Of a DNA stretch of 64,000 nt, positions 47,267-57,005 are shown piece by piece. The stretch's first letter is position 1. Each line of letters opens with the position of its first letter. The notes below the pieces were generated by a model. That model was not told the origin of the DNA and did not search any database. It worked only from the letters and a program-made list of their open reading frames with translations. This DNA is from Zygosaccharomyces rouxii (Eukaryota; Ascomycota; Saccharomycetes; Saccharomycetales; Saccharomycetaceae): NCBI RefSeq assembly GCF_000026365.1, contig NC_012992.1, positions 248,001 through 312,000 on the forward strand. The letters run 5' to 3'. A program made the position numbers and the translations under genes.

Positions 47267-48786
47267 TTTTGAAGTATTGAATGAGTTACAGTGAGGAAAT
47301 AAATTAAATGGGAATCATTTCTTGTTGTAATTGTCACAACCAACCAATATTTCACTCTTCTTATACTGATAGGAACCCTTTGATCGGAGAATAGACAGTT
47401 GGAAACTCCGACAGCTGCTCTAGACAGCACGTGATATGAAAATACAACCATATTACTTGATGACAAAATGTCAGATATGGTTCCATGTTTCAAGCATCCA
47501 CTTTTTAACCACTAGTAGAGCACCAATTTCACCTTAGTTCGTTGCATTATCGTGGAAATCAATAAAAAAAAAAACATGCTTAAACAATTCATGTCATTGG
47601 CCCACATCTTGTCCAACTTTTTCTGGAGAAGCACTAAACCTACCAAAGATAACTTGTAGAACAACCACCTAGTGCCCGATCATTTCCCAAAATCCTTCTT
47701 TCTTCCAACTCTTCCTATCTTCCTTCAACAAAGTTTGATAAAATGTGTCAAAGATATTCCTCCCGGGATCTTGGAGCTAGCGGTCCCGCACTAAAAAAAT
47801 AGGAACGGATTGTCGGTGTATTGAATAAAGCTAGAATATTTAGTAGTGGGCACGTAATGGCTTTCAAACAGCTACGAATCACGAAGCCATTGGAACTCAA
47901 TTGCGTGGTTTAACCAGTTCTTTTGTCAATTGTTGGTTTAAACGGTTGAAATGTGTGGACACCGTCAAGAAAATTATCAGAGTGGATCAATAGAAATGTA
48001 CATGTAAGCAGCAGATGGAACCACTTATTTTGTAGTTTATATTATTCTTTTCTTCAACAGATTGGGACAAGGAGGCGATGGAGTTCAAGATCAGCGATTT
48101 CTTTTAGCTGTATCGAAGAAAGACCAATGGCCTCACAAGTGAAGAGACAAGAGCGAAGATTAACAAGACAAACCATATAGAGTACCTAATACCTAATGAA
48201 ATGAGAGATGATAACTGATTTACATTTAGCGCCGCGCTTTGTGCGGCTGTTCCAAACACGAACAATGGGAACAGACAATGGTAGAGGGTGATAAATATGA
48301 AGATACACAGTATGTGGTAAAAGAAAGTAGCAAGCATGGATTGCTGTACGTAATAATAGTTTTCCTGCAGCGAAGAAGCTTCGAAATTCCGTTCATCCTT
48401 TTATCCTTTCATCCTTTTTATATTGTGCTTGTACAAGGGTCTCTTGATAAAGCTTGCCACACATTCGATCAAATTTCCTTCCTAGACTCTCTTAGACGGT
48501 TTACAGCAATATTTAGTGATATTCTATTACCCTTCATTTCTCAAATATGAATTCAACATTTCCCTGCCATTCCTCTGCATTACCCTCCTTTCCTTTCATC
48601 TTTCGACCAATCACGATAATAGACGCTTTTTCACGTCCGACGACCTCTCGCCTCTGTCTAACTTCCCCCGAACCCCAGTGGGAGTTCTTTCTAACACCTA
48701 GACAGAACTCTGCCTAACTTTACCGGGTTCCAAACATTGTTATTTTCCTTCTGGAATCAGTAGACTAACAAGGGCCATATTCACAC
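47267..48786. promoter_or_regulatory. 1.5-kb gene-free region between OXP1 and HMO1; CACGTG near OXP1
   Basis: The longest noncoding stretch here. CACGTG at 47428-47433 lies about 163 bp before the OXP1 ATG and reads ATCACGTG towards it, the Cbf1 word of sulfur genes. A GC-rich hairpin (GCCGC/GCGGC, near 48231-48247) stands out. Small open frames (47953-48180, 48104-48337, 48239-48550) start at non-ATG codons or show no homology. No centromere elements (CDEIII), tRNA boxes or telomere repeats were found. The synteny break falls here or in OXP1's flanks. Confidence 0.5.
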
Positions 48787-49612
48787 ATGACCAACGATCC
48801 AGGCTTGAGGCTCAAGTTAGCCAAGGACTCGGTATGTTAATCATTTAAGTTACCTTCTCATGTTGTTTACAAGAGTCATATATACTAACATGGACTTTTC
48901 CCAATAGCTGGTTTCCTCACTCTTTGAGTTATCCAAATGTGCTGATCACACAGCTTCTTCTCTCGTCGAATTTTACAATGCCATCGGTGATGATGAAGAG
49001 GAGAAGATCGAGGCATTTACGACATTGACTGAAGCTTTACAAAAATTGGCAGGTGCTAGTAACCAAATTAATGGTATTAGTGGCGATTTAATCAACCCAG
49101 TAGAAGATGAAAAGGATGCACTAATCGGTGCACCAAGTCCTGGTAAGCCCACTGCAGCAAAGAAGAAGGCTGAAAGAGATCCAAATGCTCCAAAGAAACC
49201 ATTAACGGTTTTCTTTGCCTATTCAGCTTTTGTTCGTCAAGAACTCCGTGATCAAAGACAGAGAGCAGGTTTACCACCACTATCTTCCACTGAAATTACC
49301 CAAGAGATTTCTAAGAAATGGAAGGAATTGAGCGATGCTGAGAAAGAAAAGTGGAAACAAGCTTACAGTGTTGAATTAGAGCACTATCAGATGGAAAAGC
49401 AAAAATACTTGGAAGCTAAGAAGAATGGTACTGCACCATCATCATCTGATGGACCATCACATGCTCCAATTCCAATTCCTTTCAACCTTCAACATGAAGA
49501 TATTCCAGAACCTCAACCACCAGTTCCTGAGAAGAGGTCTCATGAGGATCACAGTTCTGAAAAGAAGAAGAAGAAGAAGAAGAAGGACAAGAAGAAGGAT
49601 TTGAATGCGTGA
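48787..49612 (+). CDS. HMO1: HMG-box protein Hmo1 (two exons)
   Basis: Exon 1 is 48787-48831 (15 codons, MTNDPGLRLKLAKDS) and exon 2 is 48908-49612, joined in phase 0 to give 249 residues. The joined start matches S. cerevisiae Hmo1 (KLKSAKDSLVSSLFELSKAA). Box A is diverged (about 20-95). Box B is a clear HMG box from RDPNAPKKPL (105 on) through STEITQEISKKWKELSDAEKEKWKQAY. A Lys-rich C-terminal tail follows. Hmo1 binds rDNA and ribosomal-protein promoters. An ATG at 49025 gives a shorter open frame but would lose box A. Matches YDR174W, next to RSM24. Confidence 0.93.
48832..48907 (+). other. Spliceosomal intron in HMO1 (76 bp)
   Basis: The donor GTATGT (48832-48837), perfect branch box TACTAAC (48883-48889) and acceptor TAG (48905-48907) are all consensus. 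The branch A is 19 bp from the acceptor. Removal joins two conserved protein segments exactly in frame, and the intron contains an in-frame stop (GTA TGT TAA). Confidence 0.95.
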
Positions 49613-49708
49613 AGCGAATGCTAAGTTAATCTATGCTATGCTTCTGGTGACAGCCGGTTCTGTAGATTTGTATGTACTCTTAACAAAAAAAGATTATATC
49701 TCTATTAT

Positions 49709-50608
49709 TTACAGGTTTTGAGATAAAGTTTGCACGAAGCTGAATTTAGGTTTTGGTGCATCTTGTGGACGTTTCCATTCTTCAGGAAACTCGTAATTAT
49801 GCTGCTTTTTGCGTAATTGTTTGGCCTGAGTATGTCTTGTATCCAGTGGAATATCGCTAAAATCATCTGACATATCTTTTGATTCATTTAGTAACCTTTG
49901 GAAAACATCATTCAAATAACGGGAATTTTGTGAAGCCTCTGGGTACCTATCACTTGACATTTTGAAAATATCCGTAGTAGAATCGTAACGAGTTTTGGCT
50001 AAAAGGCACAATTTATGCCTCTGTCTTTCATCGAGTCCCAAATCTCCAACTTTAACTTTGAAAACAACTTTACGGGCATTTGGGTGTTCTTCACCAATGT
50101 AAGTAGTAAACTTGTACTCCACTGGGTGCGTCTCTCTAGAAGGTCTTTTATATTCTTGTCTGTATTGTACCAACAATGGAAGTTCATAAGCTGCTAACCT
50201 GTTGTAAAATCTCTGTTCTCTATGTTGAGCTACTAGATCCTGTGCCTGTGATGGCAATTCGTCAAACATAAAAGGAGTGGGACTATAATTATCTTTTAAT
50301 GATCCACCAATAATATCTACTGCACCTTTCTCACCGTTGTAGTAAATTTTATGAATATCGCGCTTTAGGACTCCAGTCTCTTCAGATGTGGATAATAATG
50401 CGTCTAATTCCTCTTCGCATGGTCTATATCTTGATCCAAGCTTTGCAACCCTTTCTCTAAACAGATGGAATATTTTTTCAGTTGGTAATCCTTTCCATTT
50501 TGAAGGCTCTAAATACAAGTTTGTGGGGGTGTTCTGAACCACTTGTGCCGCAGGTTTGTTGAGAAGAACCCTCGAAGAGCAAAGAAGACGCTTAGCGACA
50601 AAAGACAT
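49709..50608 (-). CDS. RSM24: Mitochondrial ribosomal small-subunit protein Rsm24 (mS35)
   Basis: A 299-residue protein of the mitochondrial 37S ribosomal subunit (319 in S. cerevisiae). The N-terminus [18 protein letters not shown] is basic and hydroxylated, as in a mitochondrial presequence. The mS35 region includes [31 protein letters not shown] and [11 protein letters not shown] near 165-210. The start is ATG 50608; the open frame extends two codons to a GTG. Identity leans partly on position: YDR175C between HMO1 and NGG1, with orientations kept. Confidence 0.88.
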   Translation of the reverse strand: MSFVAKRLLCSSRVLLNKPAAQVVQNTPTNLYLEPSKWKGLPTEKIFHLFRERVAKLGSRYRPCEEELDALLSTSEETGVLKRDIHKIYYNGEKGAVDIIGGSLKDNYSPTPFMFDELPSQAQDLVAQHREQRFYNRLAAYELPLLVQYRQEYKRPSRETHPVEYKFTTYIGEEHPNARKVVFKVKVGDLGLDERQRHKLCLLAKTRYDSTTDIFKMSSDRYPEASQNSRYLNDVFQRLLNESKDMSDDFSDIPLDTRHTQAKQLRKKQHNYEFPEEWKRPQDAPKPKFSFVQTLSQNL

Positions 50609-50850
50609 GGCCACTAAACTTATAATGATCCTTACACCTTAATCCTTATCTGTTGGAATGAATGTTCAATCAATTCTCGATGATTTTTTTTCATGTTGGT
50701 GAAAAAAAATGGGTTGGTTACCCTCTTTAGGATTTCGGTAGTAAATATGAACTTATGAATGAATAACAAGATGAATCGTTTGAAGGTTCGAATATCGTAC
50801 AATACAGGAGAAATATAGGATAACATTGGAGGCGGTTTATTCTTTTGACA
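50609..50850. promoter_or_regulatory. RSM24/NGG1 divergent promoter
   Basis: 242 bp between divergent ATGs, AT-rich with short A and T runs. GGTTCGAAT at ~50785 resembles a tRNA B box but lacks a matching A box. No clear factor site was seen. Confidence 0.3.
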
Positions 50851-52818
50851 ATGAGTAAGAGAGGTAAGGCACCTAAAGATGTGGGTGCTGCTGAAAATAC
50901 CTCTCAAGAGGTTCCATCGGGGCTTTTGTCATCAATTCTCTCCACGCTGAGTCTGACATTTGAGCGGGACACTGGTACGTTAAATGGAGATCATGTACGC
51001 TCTGTACCCGATAGAATTACACTAGGCGAGCTTCAGTCACTATTAAATAAATTGAGAGTTTCCCTGGACTCAATTGCAAAAAATGACGAGCATATGATTA
51101 GTAGTATTGAGAAAGTTAAAACAGGTGCTGCAGAGGCTGCAGCTGCCAAAGAAGAACAATCTGCCAAAGAAGAGGAACAAGATGGTGAACTACCGCCTGT
51201 TCAAAGAAGGAAAAGGTCATTGATGGTTGAAAACGATGATGAAGAGGAGGAGCCGACAAAAAGTGCAGAGGGACATGGAGTAGGCGATAAAACGCTCTTA
51301 GGGTCGGCGGAACCAGAACCAAAGAAACAAAAGACTGAAATGGATAAGATGGATAAGATGGAAAATGATCCTAGCGTAAGGAATCCTAAATCTGAATTTG
51401 TTGTATCACAGACCTTACCCAAGGCAGCGGCATCGTTGGGACTTTTTAATGAAGAAGGTTTAGAAAGTACAGGTGAAGAGTTTTTCAAACGTAAGTACCA
51501 AGTAGCAAGTTATCCGACAGATGATCTTAAGGAGCTTCTACCTGGGGAAATTCCGGATCAAGATTTTTCACATCCAAAACCTACAAATCAAATTCAATAC
51601 TCGACCTTCCTGGCATCTGTGGAAAATTTCTTCAGAGAATTTAGCGATGAAGACTTGAAATTTTTAAAATCCAAGTACATTATACCTTTAAGTTTGGAGG
51701 TTAATAAATCCTATGATCCCGAACTTACGCCATATGTAATCCCAAAACTAGGACCACTTTACAGCGATGTTTGGTTAAAGGAAGATGATAACCAAAGTAT
51801 TTCTAGTGCATCACCACCACCAATTAATGATCCGTCATCTATCTTACCGAAGAAAAGTCCATCAGATATCAATGATGCCATGTTAGAGACCGAAGAAGTT
51901 TCTTGTGGACCACTGGTGTCTCGTCTTTTATCTGCCATACTTAAGGACGAAGGTGATGGTGAAGACGAGAGTAAAAACTTAGTTAAGGAGGAGAATACCA
52001 GCACAAGCGGTCAATTTTCATTGCCGCCTTCTAGAGACGAAGGTGAAAGTCGAGAAGGGACACCGATGGGGATGGCAAATACGCCTGTAAGTGAAGCAGA
52101 CGATAATAATACTAACAATACCAATAACAACAGTGGTAATAGTAATAGACCTTTACATGGTAGTACTACAGGTACGCTACCGAATCCACAATTGTGGAAA
52201 GTTAATAGCATTAATCTGGATTATCCAACTTTTGAGGAAAGGTTGAAAAGAGAATTGAAATATGTGGGAATTTATATGAACATGCCACGAGATGAAGGTG
52301 GTAATGGTGATGATCCAGATTGGGTTACAGGCAGAGAAGATGACGAGATAAGCGCGGAATTAAGGGAATTACAAAATTCATTGAAACAAGTTACAATGAG
52401 AAATCAAAAGCGAAAAACAGCATTGGTACCATTGGTAGAAAGACAACTGGCATGGCAGGAATATTCATCTATTTTGGATGATCTTGATAAGCAAGTTGAT
52501 CAAGCATATATCAAACGAATTAGAGTGCCCAAAAAGAGAAAGAAGCATCATGGTGGGGGATCTGCAGGTTCTGTAAACCAAGGCACAGCATCACAGGTAG
52601 CGCAACAAAAAGCAGCCAATTCAAGTTTGAAGGCTCTACTTGATAAAAGGCAGAGATGGATTAAAAAAATTGGGCCCTTATTCGATAGACCAGAAGTAAT
52701 GAAGAGGATGCCGAAGGAAAGTGTTTTCAAGGATCTGGATCAAGAGGAAGAGGAAGAGGAAACAGATGTTTTTGGGCAAAATAGTAACGGCAAAGAAGAT
52801 GATCTAGCAGAAGCATAG
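50851..52818 (+). CDS. NGG1: SAGA/ADA complex subunit Ngg1 (Ada3)
   Basis: A 655-residue linker that ties the Gcn5 acetyltransferase and Ada2 to SAGA and ADA (702 in S. cerevisiae). The N-terminus is polar with an acidic region and a basic KKQK segment. A conserved central segment (EEFFKRKYQVASYPTDDL, ~207-224) and the C-terminal Ada3 domain (PTFEERLKRELKYVGIYMN through KIGPLFDRPEVMKRMPKES, ~450-630) are present. An Asn-rich low-complexity stretch (TNNTNNNSGNSN) precedes the Ada3 domain. The start is ATG 50851; the open frame begins two codons earlier at a TTG. Matches YDR176W. Confidence 0.92.
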   Translation: MSKRGKAPKDVGAAENTSQEVPSGLLSSILSTLSLTFERDTGTLNGDHVRSVPDRITLGELQSLLNKLRVSLDSIAKNDEHMISSIEKVKTGAAEAAAAKEEQSAKEEEQDGELPPVQRRKRSLMVENDDEEEEPTKSAEGHGVGDKTLLGSAEPEPKKQKTEMDKMDKMENDPSVRNPKSEFVVSQTLPKAAASLGLFNEEGLESTGEEFFKRKYQVASYPTDDLKELLPGEIPDQDFSHPKPTNQIQYSTFLASVENFFREFSDEDLKFLKSKYIIPLSLEVNKSYDPELTPYVIPKLGPLYSDVWLKEDDNQSISSASPPPINDPSSILPKKSPSDINDAMLETEEVSCGPLVSRLLSAILKDEGDGEDESKNLVKEENTSTSGQFSLPPSRDEGESREGTPMGMANTPVSEADDNNTNNTNNNSGNSNRPLHGSTTGTLPNPQLWKVNSINLDYPTFEERLKRELKYVGIYMNMPRDEGGNGDDPDWVTGREDDEISAELRELQNSLKQVTMRNQKRKTALVPLVERQLAWQEYSSILDDLDKQVDQAYIKRIRVPKKRKKHHGGGSAGSVNQGTASQVAQQKAANSSLKALLDKRQRWIKKIGPLFDRPEVMKRMPKESVFKDLDQEEEEEETDVFGQNSNGKEDDLAEA

Positions 52819-53101
52819 AGGAAAAGTTATGTATGGGACGAACATTCAATTTCTTACATGGAATATACTTTTAAATATACAACATTCAAATATATGCTTT
52901 TATTACCTCTCTATACTGATCACACTGTACGAAATATGAAGGGCCGCCTGGAATAAGCGTAGGAAACTTTAAAGAGTCAACCGGCGCACATCAGCTAAAA
53001 GAATACACATATATACGTACTCTATAGTAGAATTAAAGTACGTTGAGGCTAAAAGAGTGTTGACCGCCAGGGAGCCTCCATTAAATTAAATTAGTTCCAT
53101 C

Positions 53102-53758
53102 ATGTCGAGGGCCAAGAGACTTATGAAAGAGTTGCAAGCTGTCAGGGATGATCCCGCGGCAAATATCACTTTAGAATTCATCAGCGAATCCGATATTCAC
53201 CGCTTGAAAGGTTCATTTTTGGGCCCACCAGAGACTCCATACCAAGGTGGTCGTTTTATCATTGATATTGAAGTGCCCATGGAATACCCTTTCAAACCAC
53301 CAAAGATGAAATTCGACACTAAAGTTTACCACCCCAACATTTCATCTGTTACTGGTGCTATTTGTCTAGACATTTTGAAGAATGCATGGTCACCAGTTAT
53401 TACTTTGAAGAGTGCATTGATCTCGTTACAGGCACTTCTACAATCACCTGAGCCTAATGACCCACAAGATGCTGAAGTTGCCCAACATTATCTCCGGGAT
53501 AAGGAGTCCTTCAGCAAAACAGCCGCTCTATGGACAAGACTTTATGCTTCATCAAATGGTGGTAGTGGTGCACCTGTGGAAAAAGAAGTTGATGAGGCTC
53601 GGTTATATGGAATTGATCCTAACTTGGTGAAAGAATTCGAATCGCAGGGTTTTGACAAGGTTAAAATTGTAGAGGTTTTAAGAAGACTGGGTATCAAGTC
53701 ACTGGATCCAACTGACAATGCTACCATTAACAGGATTGTAGAGGAACTATTAAAATGA
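53102..53758 (+). CDS. UBC1: Ubiquitin-conjugating enzyme Ubc1 (E2 with UBA domain)
   Basis: A 218-residue E2 (215 in S. cerevisiae). The UBC fold covers residues 1-150 with HPN at 77-79 and the catalytic Cys88 in [16 protein letters not shown]-terminal UBA domain (about 178-217, with [25 protein letters not shown]) is characteristic of Ubc1, which extends Lys48-linked chains for the anaphase-promoting complex. The first ATG is used. Matches YDR177W. Confidence 0.97.
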   Translation: MSRAKRLMKELQAVRDDPAANITLEFISESDIHRLKGSFLGPPETPYQGGRFIIDIEVPMEYPFKPPKMKFDTKVYHPNISSVTGAICLDILKNAWSPVITLKSALISLQALLQSPEPNDPQDAEVAQHYLRDKESFSKTAALWTRLYASSNGGSGAPVEKEVDEARLYGIDPNLVKEFESQGFDKVKIVEVLRRLGIKSLDPTDNATINRIVEELLK

Positions 53759-53872
53759 ATATATTTACATGCAGAGAGTACATATATATGTATATGTATA
53801 CTGTTTTTTTTTTTTTTGTTTTTTCCTAAATTTTTGTTTTTTCTTTCTATGTTAATCTCTATATCTTATTCC
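53759..53872. terminator. UBC1/MAS1 shared 3' region
   Basis: 114 bp between convergent stops. A TATATATGTATATGTATA run (~53783-53800) is followed by a 14-T run (53804-53817), the usual yeast order of efficiency element and T-rich cleavage region. The same TATATG repeat occurs between CTR9 and PSF3. Confidence 0.6.
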
Positions 53873-55270
53873 TTAAGCATTCAACCCTTTTTCAATATAG
53901 GATACACCTGGAACGGTCTTAACGTTACCTAGCGCCACTAACGATACGGGTTTGTCCTTTAATCTGTAGTTGGCCCACATTATAATATCTTCCTTTGTTA
54001 TCCTATCCACTTTTTCAAAAACTTCCTCGGGCGATAGCCTTTTGCCTGTGGTAACTATTTGTCTCCCCATATCTTCAACGATAGCGGTTGATCCATCTAG
54101 CGATAATAATAAAGCAGCCTTCAATTGTGCCTTAGCTCTCTGTACTTCACTTTCTGAAATGTTTCCTGACATAATTCTACGCCATTCTTTAATAATGGCG
54201 TCAAAAACGTTCTTCACGTTATGCTCTTGAGAATCTGTCACGAGGTACATTCCCCATAGACCGGAATCTGCATAAGATGTGGAAAATGACATGTATGAGT
54301 TAGCCAGCGTACCGTTATTGGATACTTCAACTGCCAATGGTGAAGGTGAATTAGTTCCTGCACCCAAGGCTCTGTCCCAGTTACCTACAATGGCTTGAGC
54401 TGCCAATGCAATGAAATAATCTAAACCGGACCAAGATACACCTTCCACTGCAATTGCAATGTGAGTCGAAGGCAGAGTGTCCTCTTGAATCAATTTCTCA
54501 CCTCTGTGGAAAACTGGTAGAGGACCACGAGGTGAACCTAATGGAACCGGAAATTCTGCCTTGGGGATGTGACCAAAGGACTTCTGGGCGTATTCGATCA
54601 ACTTTTCATGGTCTATGGCACCCGCACCCGCTAAAACCATTCTATCACCTTTGTAGTTCTTATCGATGTAATTTTTCAAATCTTCCCTTGTAATGGTTTT
54701 AATGTTCTTAATAGGACCCAAAATAGTACGTCCCAATGCTTGATTCTTGTATGCAACATCGTGTAAATGGTCAAACACAACTTCATCGTACATCTTATCC
54801 ACTTCTTCGCTCTCTCTTATGATGACATCTCTTTCTCTTTCAATAGCCTTGGGGTCTAATACAGATCTTGTTAAAATATCACTTAAAATCTCAACTGCTC
54901 GAGGAACGTCCTCTTCAAGGGATTTTGCAAAATAAACTGTGTTTTCCCTCGAAGTGTAGGCATTTAAATGAGATCCAATGTTTTCGATTTCTAGTTCAAT
55001 ACCAGTTTGACTTCTGTTTTTAGTTCCTTTAAATGCTAAATGTTCTAGGAAATGAGCAGTACCGTTATTCCTGGCGTTTTCAGCTCTAGATCCCGCATCT
55101 ACGAAGATACCAACGGTGGCGGACGAAACATTTGGTAGTCTCTCAGATGCAACTGTAAGACCATTGGGTAAAACGGAAGTCCTTGTGATGGGGACAGATT
55201 CAGTATTTAAACGTCTAGCCTGTGAAAGTGCACGAACCGAACGTGCTGTACGTAGAATGTTGCGAAACAT
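53873..55270 (-). CDS. MAS1: Mitochondrial processing peptidase beta subunit
   Basis: A 465-residue zinc metallopeptidase that removes presequences in the matrix (462 in S. cerevisiae). The inverted zinc motif HFLEH is at 73-77 (His73, Glu76, His77), inside [14 protein letters not shown], and the distal Glu lies in the following acidic helix near 150. The first 20 residues ([20 protein letters not shown]) are a strong Arg-rich targeting sequence. The ATG at 55270 is exact. Matches YLR163C, so this gene comes from the other syntenic track than UBC1. Confidence 0.96.
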   Translation of the reverse strand: MFRNILRTARSVRALSQARRLNTESVPITRTSVLPNGLTVASERLPNVSSATVGIFVDAGSRAENARNNGTAHFLEHLAFKGTKNRSQTGIELEIENIGSHLNAYTSRENTVYFAKSLEEDVPRAVEILSDILTRSVLDPKAIERERDVIIRESEEVDKMYDEVVFDHLHDVAYKNQALGRTILGPIKNIKTITREDLKNYIDKNYKGDRMVLAGAGAIDHEKLIEYAQKSFGHIPKAEFPVPLGSPRGPLPVFHRGEKLIQEDTLPSTHIAIAVEGVSWSGLDYFIALAAQAIVGNWDRALGAGTNSPSPLAVEVSNNGTLANSYMSFSTSYADSGLWGMYLVTDSQEHNVKNVFDAIIKEWRRIMSGNISESEVQRAKAQLKAALLLSLDGSTAIVEDMGRQIVTTGKRLSPEEVFEKVDRITKEDIIMWANYRLKDKPVSLVALGNVKTVPGVSYIEKGLNA

Positions 55271-55874
55271 TTTTGGGATTGAGAGATTTGAGAGTAATCA
55301 ACAAATGATGGCAACCTACTGTCAAATAATCCTTTACCCTTTTATAAGTTTCTTTGATTAGTCTTGATGATTTGGTGCTAATTGTAATCATCAATGGGCT
55401 TCGAGCCCTTCGTAAATCCGTAAATGGTCCCGATCGGTCTCCGCTCGTTCATCGTGATTTGTATTTATGATTACCCGGTTTCTGTCATGTGCTTTTCACG
55501 TGCTCCAGTTTCCGATTTGTCCGACTAATTGACAAGGGGATTTTTCGGACAACTCTCAATTTTCTCCGTGTTTCGGATCCGAGATTTTTTATCAGTAGTG
55601 AAATATTCCAATGCATATCACCGTAATAAGCGCATCAAGATTAACCCAAGAGAAAGATTAAAGGTGCTTTGGTGCAACCATTAACTTACTTTAAAAAATA
55701 TACATTTATATATTCATTAATCCGTTGGTACCCTCGGACTATTTATTTATTTATTTATCACTGATAATCTAATTGAATTAGATTATCTCTATTCCCACTG
55801 ACTGCATCGAATTGTATTGTTCCGTTGTTGTTGTCATATCACATCACCTAATCTAATTGACTATCCCTGCACAA
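55271..55874. promoter_or_regulatory. MAS1/SDH4 divergent promoter with Reb1 and CACGTG sites
   Basis: 604 bp serving two mitochondrial genes. A Reb1 core TTACCCG is at 55471-55477 and CACGTG at 55497-55502, 195-235 bp before the MAS1 ATG. An ATTT run (~55741-55757) and a 25-bp palindrome lie on the SDH4 side. Confidence 0.5.
55763..55787. repeat. Perfect 25-bp palindrome upstream of SDH4
   Basis: Arm GATAATCTAATT (55763-55774), one central G (55775), then the exact reverse complement (55776-55787). The inner word TAATCTAATTGA recurs once more at ~55849-55860, just before the SDH4 ATG. Confidence 0.95.
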
Positions 55875-56387
55875 ATGCTACCTAGAACCATCTTTAGGAC
55901 GTCTCTAAACAGGGCATTCCACACTACTTCCAAACGTTCTTTGACTATTCCATTTTTATCTACTCTACCACAGAAGCCAGGTGGTGTGGAAGGTACCCCC
56001 AACGATCCATTCATTGCACCTGAACCTCACAAGACTCATGGTTCTTACCACTGGGACTTTGAAAGATTTTTGGCAGTCTCTATGATTCCATTGGTTACAC
56101 TTCCATTAGCTACTGGTGGTTCCGTTTCTACTGTTGCCGATGGTCTTTTATCCACTATCTTACTTGGACATCTTTACGTCGGCTTCCAATCCTGTATCAT
56201 TGATTATATCCCGGCAAGAGTTTACGGTAAGAACCATGGCCGTGCAATGTTCCTACTTTCCCTAGGTTCTTTACTTTCTATAATTGGTGTCTACAAGTTG
56301 GAAACTGAAGAGAACGGAACCATTGGCGTTCTTACTTCATTGTGGAAGAATAGGGAAGACCAGGAACAAAAGGAAAAGAAGAATTAA
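55875..56387 (+). CDS. SDH4: Succinate dehydrogenase membrane-anchor subunit Sdh4
   Basis: A 170-residue inner-membrane anchor of complex II (181 in S. cerevisiae). The presequence (MLPRTIFRTSLNRAFHTTSKR) is basic. Three hydrophobic segments follow (about 66-82, 91-108 and 123-140). The conserved Asp110-Tyr111 pair in IIDYIPARVYG belongs to the ubiquinone site. The first ATG is 55875; the open frame begins six codons earlier at a TTG. In S. cerevisiae this locus has two ohnologs, SDH4 (YDR178W) and SHH4 (YLR164W); here a single gene lies between MAS1 and CSN9. Confidence 0.94.
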   Translation: MLPRTIFRTSLNRAFHTTSKRSLTIPFLSTLPQKPGGVEGTPNDPFIAPEPHKTHGSYHWDFERFLAVSMIPLVTLPLATGGSVSTVADGLLSTILLGHLYVGFQSCIIDYIPARVYGKNHGRAMFLLSLGSLLSIIGVYKLETEENGTIGVLTSLWKNREDQEQKEKKN

Positions 56388-56473
56388 TACATTTGAAGCA
56401 GACTGATTTGAAGCAGATTGTTATTATCAGTAAATCGGACACACGATTATATTTATTACAACATACATAACTA

Positions 56474-56938
56474 TTATTTATTGTTAACTGAATTTCTCCA
56501 TTGAACCAGTGAATCACGTAGAGTAGAGCCGGTGACTCTTGGTTTAACTGCTTTTAATGGCTTTTCTTGATTGTAAACGTCTCTACAATCGTAACAGCGG
56601 CCAATATGTGCTACTTTTCGTACTGGATCCAGTTTAACTTCAAAGAATTGACGGAGTTGGATCAGATATAATTCTGCCTGTAGTGACGAATCCAATCGAG
56701 CCTCTGATTGAATTAGCTCGTAGGTTAATTCTCTATGTGTTTCACTTAGTGTAACTATAGTCAATTTTTGTAATTTCTGCCTCATTCCTGGACTTAGCTC
56801 AATTCCCTTTGAATCACTCATAACACCAAAGGCAAAGATCTCAAGTACTAACAGCCTATCATTATCGGTTTCCTTGAGCCACAGATCTTTGTAATGGAAT
56901 ATTGAAGGATCCTCAAGCTGCCGAACGATTGAATCCAT
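56474..56938 (-). CDS. CSN9: COP9 signalosome subunit Csn9
   Basis: A 154-residue protein (162 in S. cerevisiae), part of the small yeast COP9 signalosome that removes Nedd8/Rub1 from cullins. Similar landmarks to S. cerevisiae are EIFAFG (~49-54), MRQKLQKLTIVTLSETHRELTYELI (~67-91) and RCYDCRDVYNQEKPL near the C-terminus. The region resembles a short PCI-type helical domain. The first ATG is used. Matches YDR179C. Divergent from NVJ3 with only 67 bp between ATGs. Confidence 0.9.
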   Translation of the reverse strand: MDSIVRQLEDPSIFHYKDLWLKETDNDRLLVLEIFAFGVMSDSKGIELSPGMRQKLQKLTIVTLSETHRELTYELIQSEARLDSSLQAELYLIQLRQFFEVKLDPVRKVAHIGRCYDCRDVYNQEKPLKAVKPRVTGSTLRDSLVQWRNSVNNK

Positions 56939-57005
56939 TGATAAAACTTATAGCTTTTAGTTTTTTGCCTTTGTTTTTGTTTGGTCTAAACAGACCTTAT
57001 ACAAT
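56939..57005. promoter_or_regulatory. 67-bp divergent promoter between CSN9 and NVJ3
   Basis: Only 67 bp separate the two start codons. The middle is T-rich (runs such as TTTTTTG and TTTGTTTTTG). No TATA element is seen. Confidence 0.5.

Noticed and set aside
47953..48701. Small open frames between OXP1 and HMO1
   Set aside because: They start at GTG or have no conserved sequence, and the longest overlap one another on opposite strands.
49025..49612. HMO1 as a single-exon gene starting at 49025
   Set aside because: It would lose the conserved N-terminal box A, which is present upstream in frame once the consensus intron is removed.
50780..50792. GGTTCGAAT resembling a tRNA B box
   Set aside because: The final CC of the box is missing and no A box or cloverleaf is found upstream.
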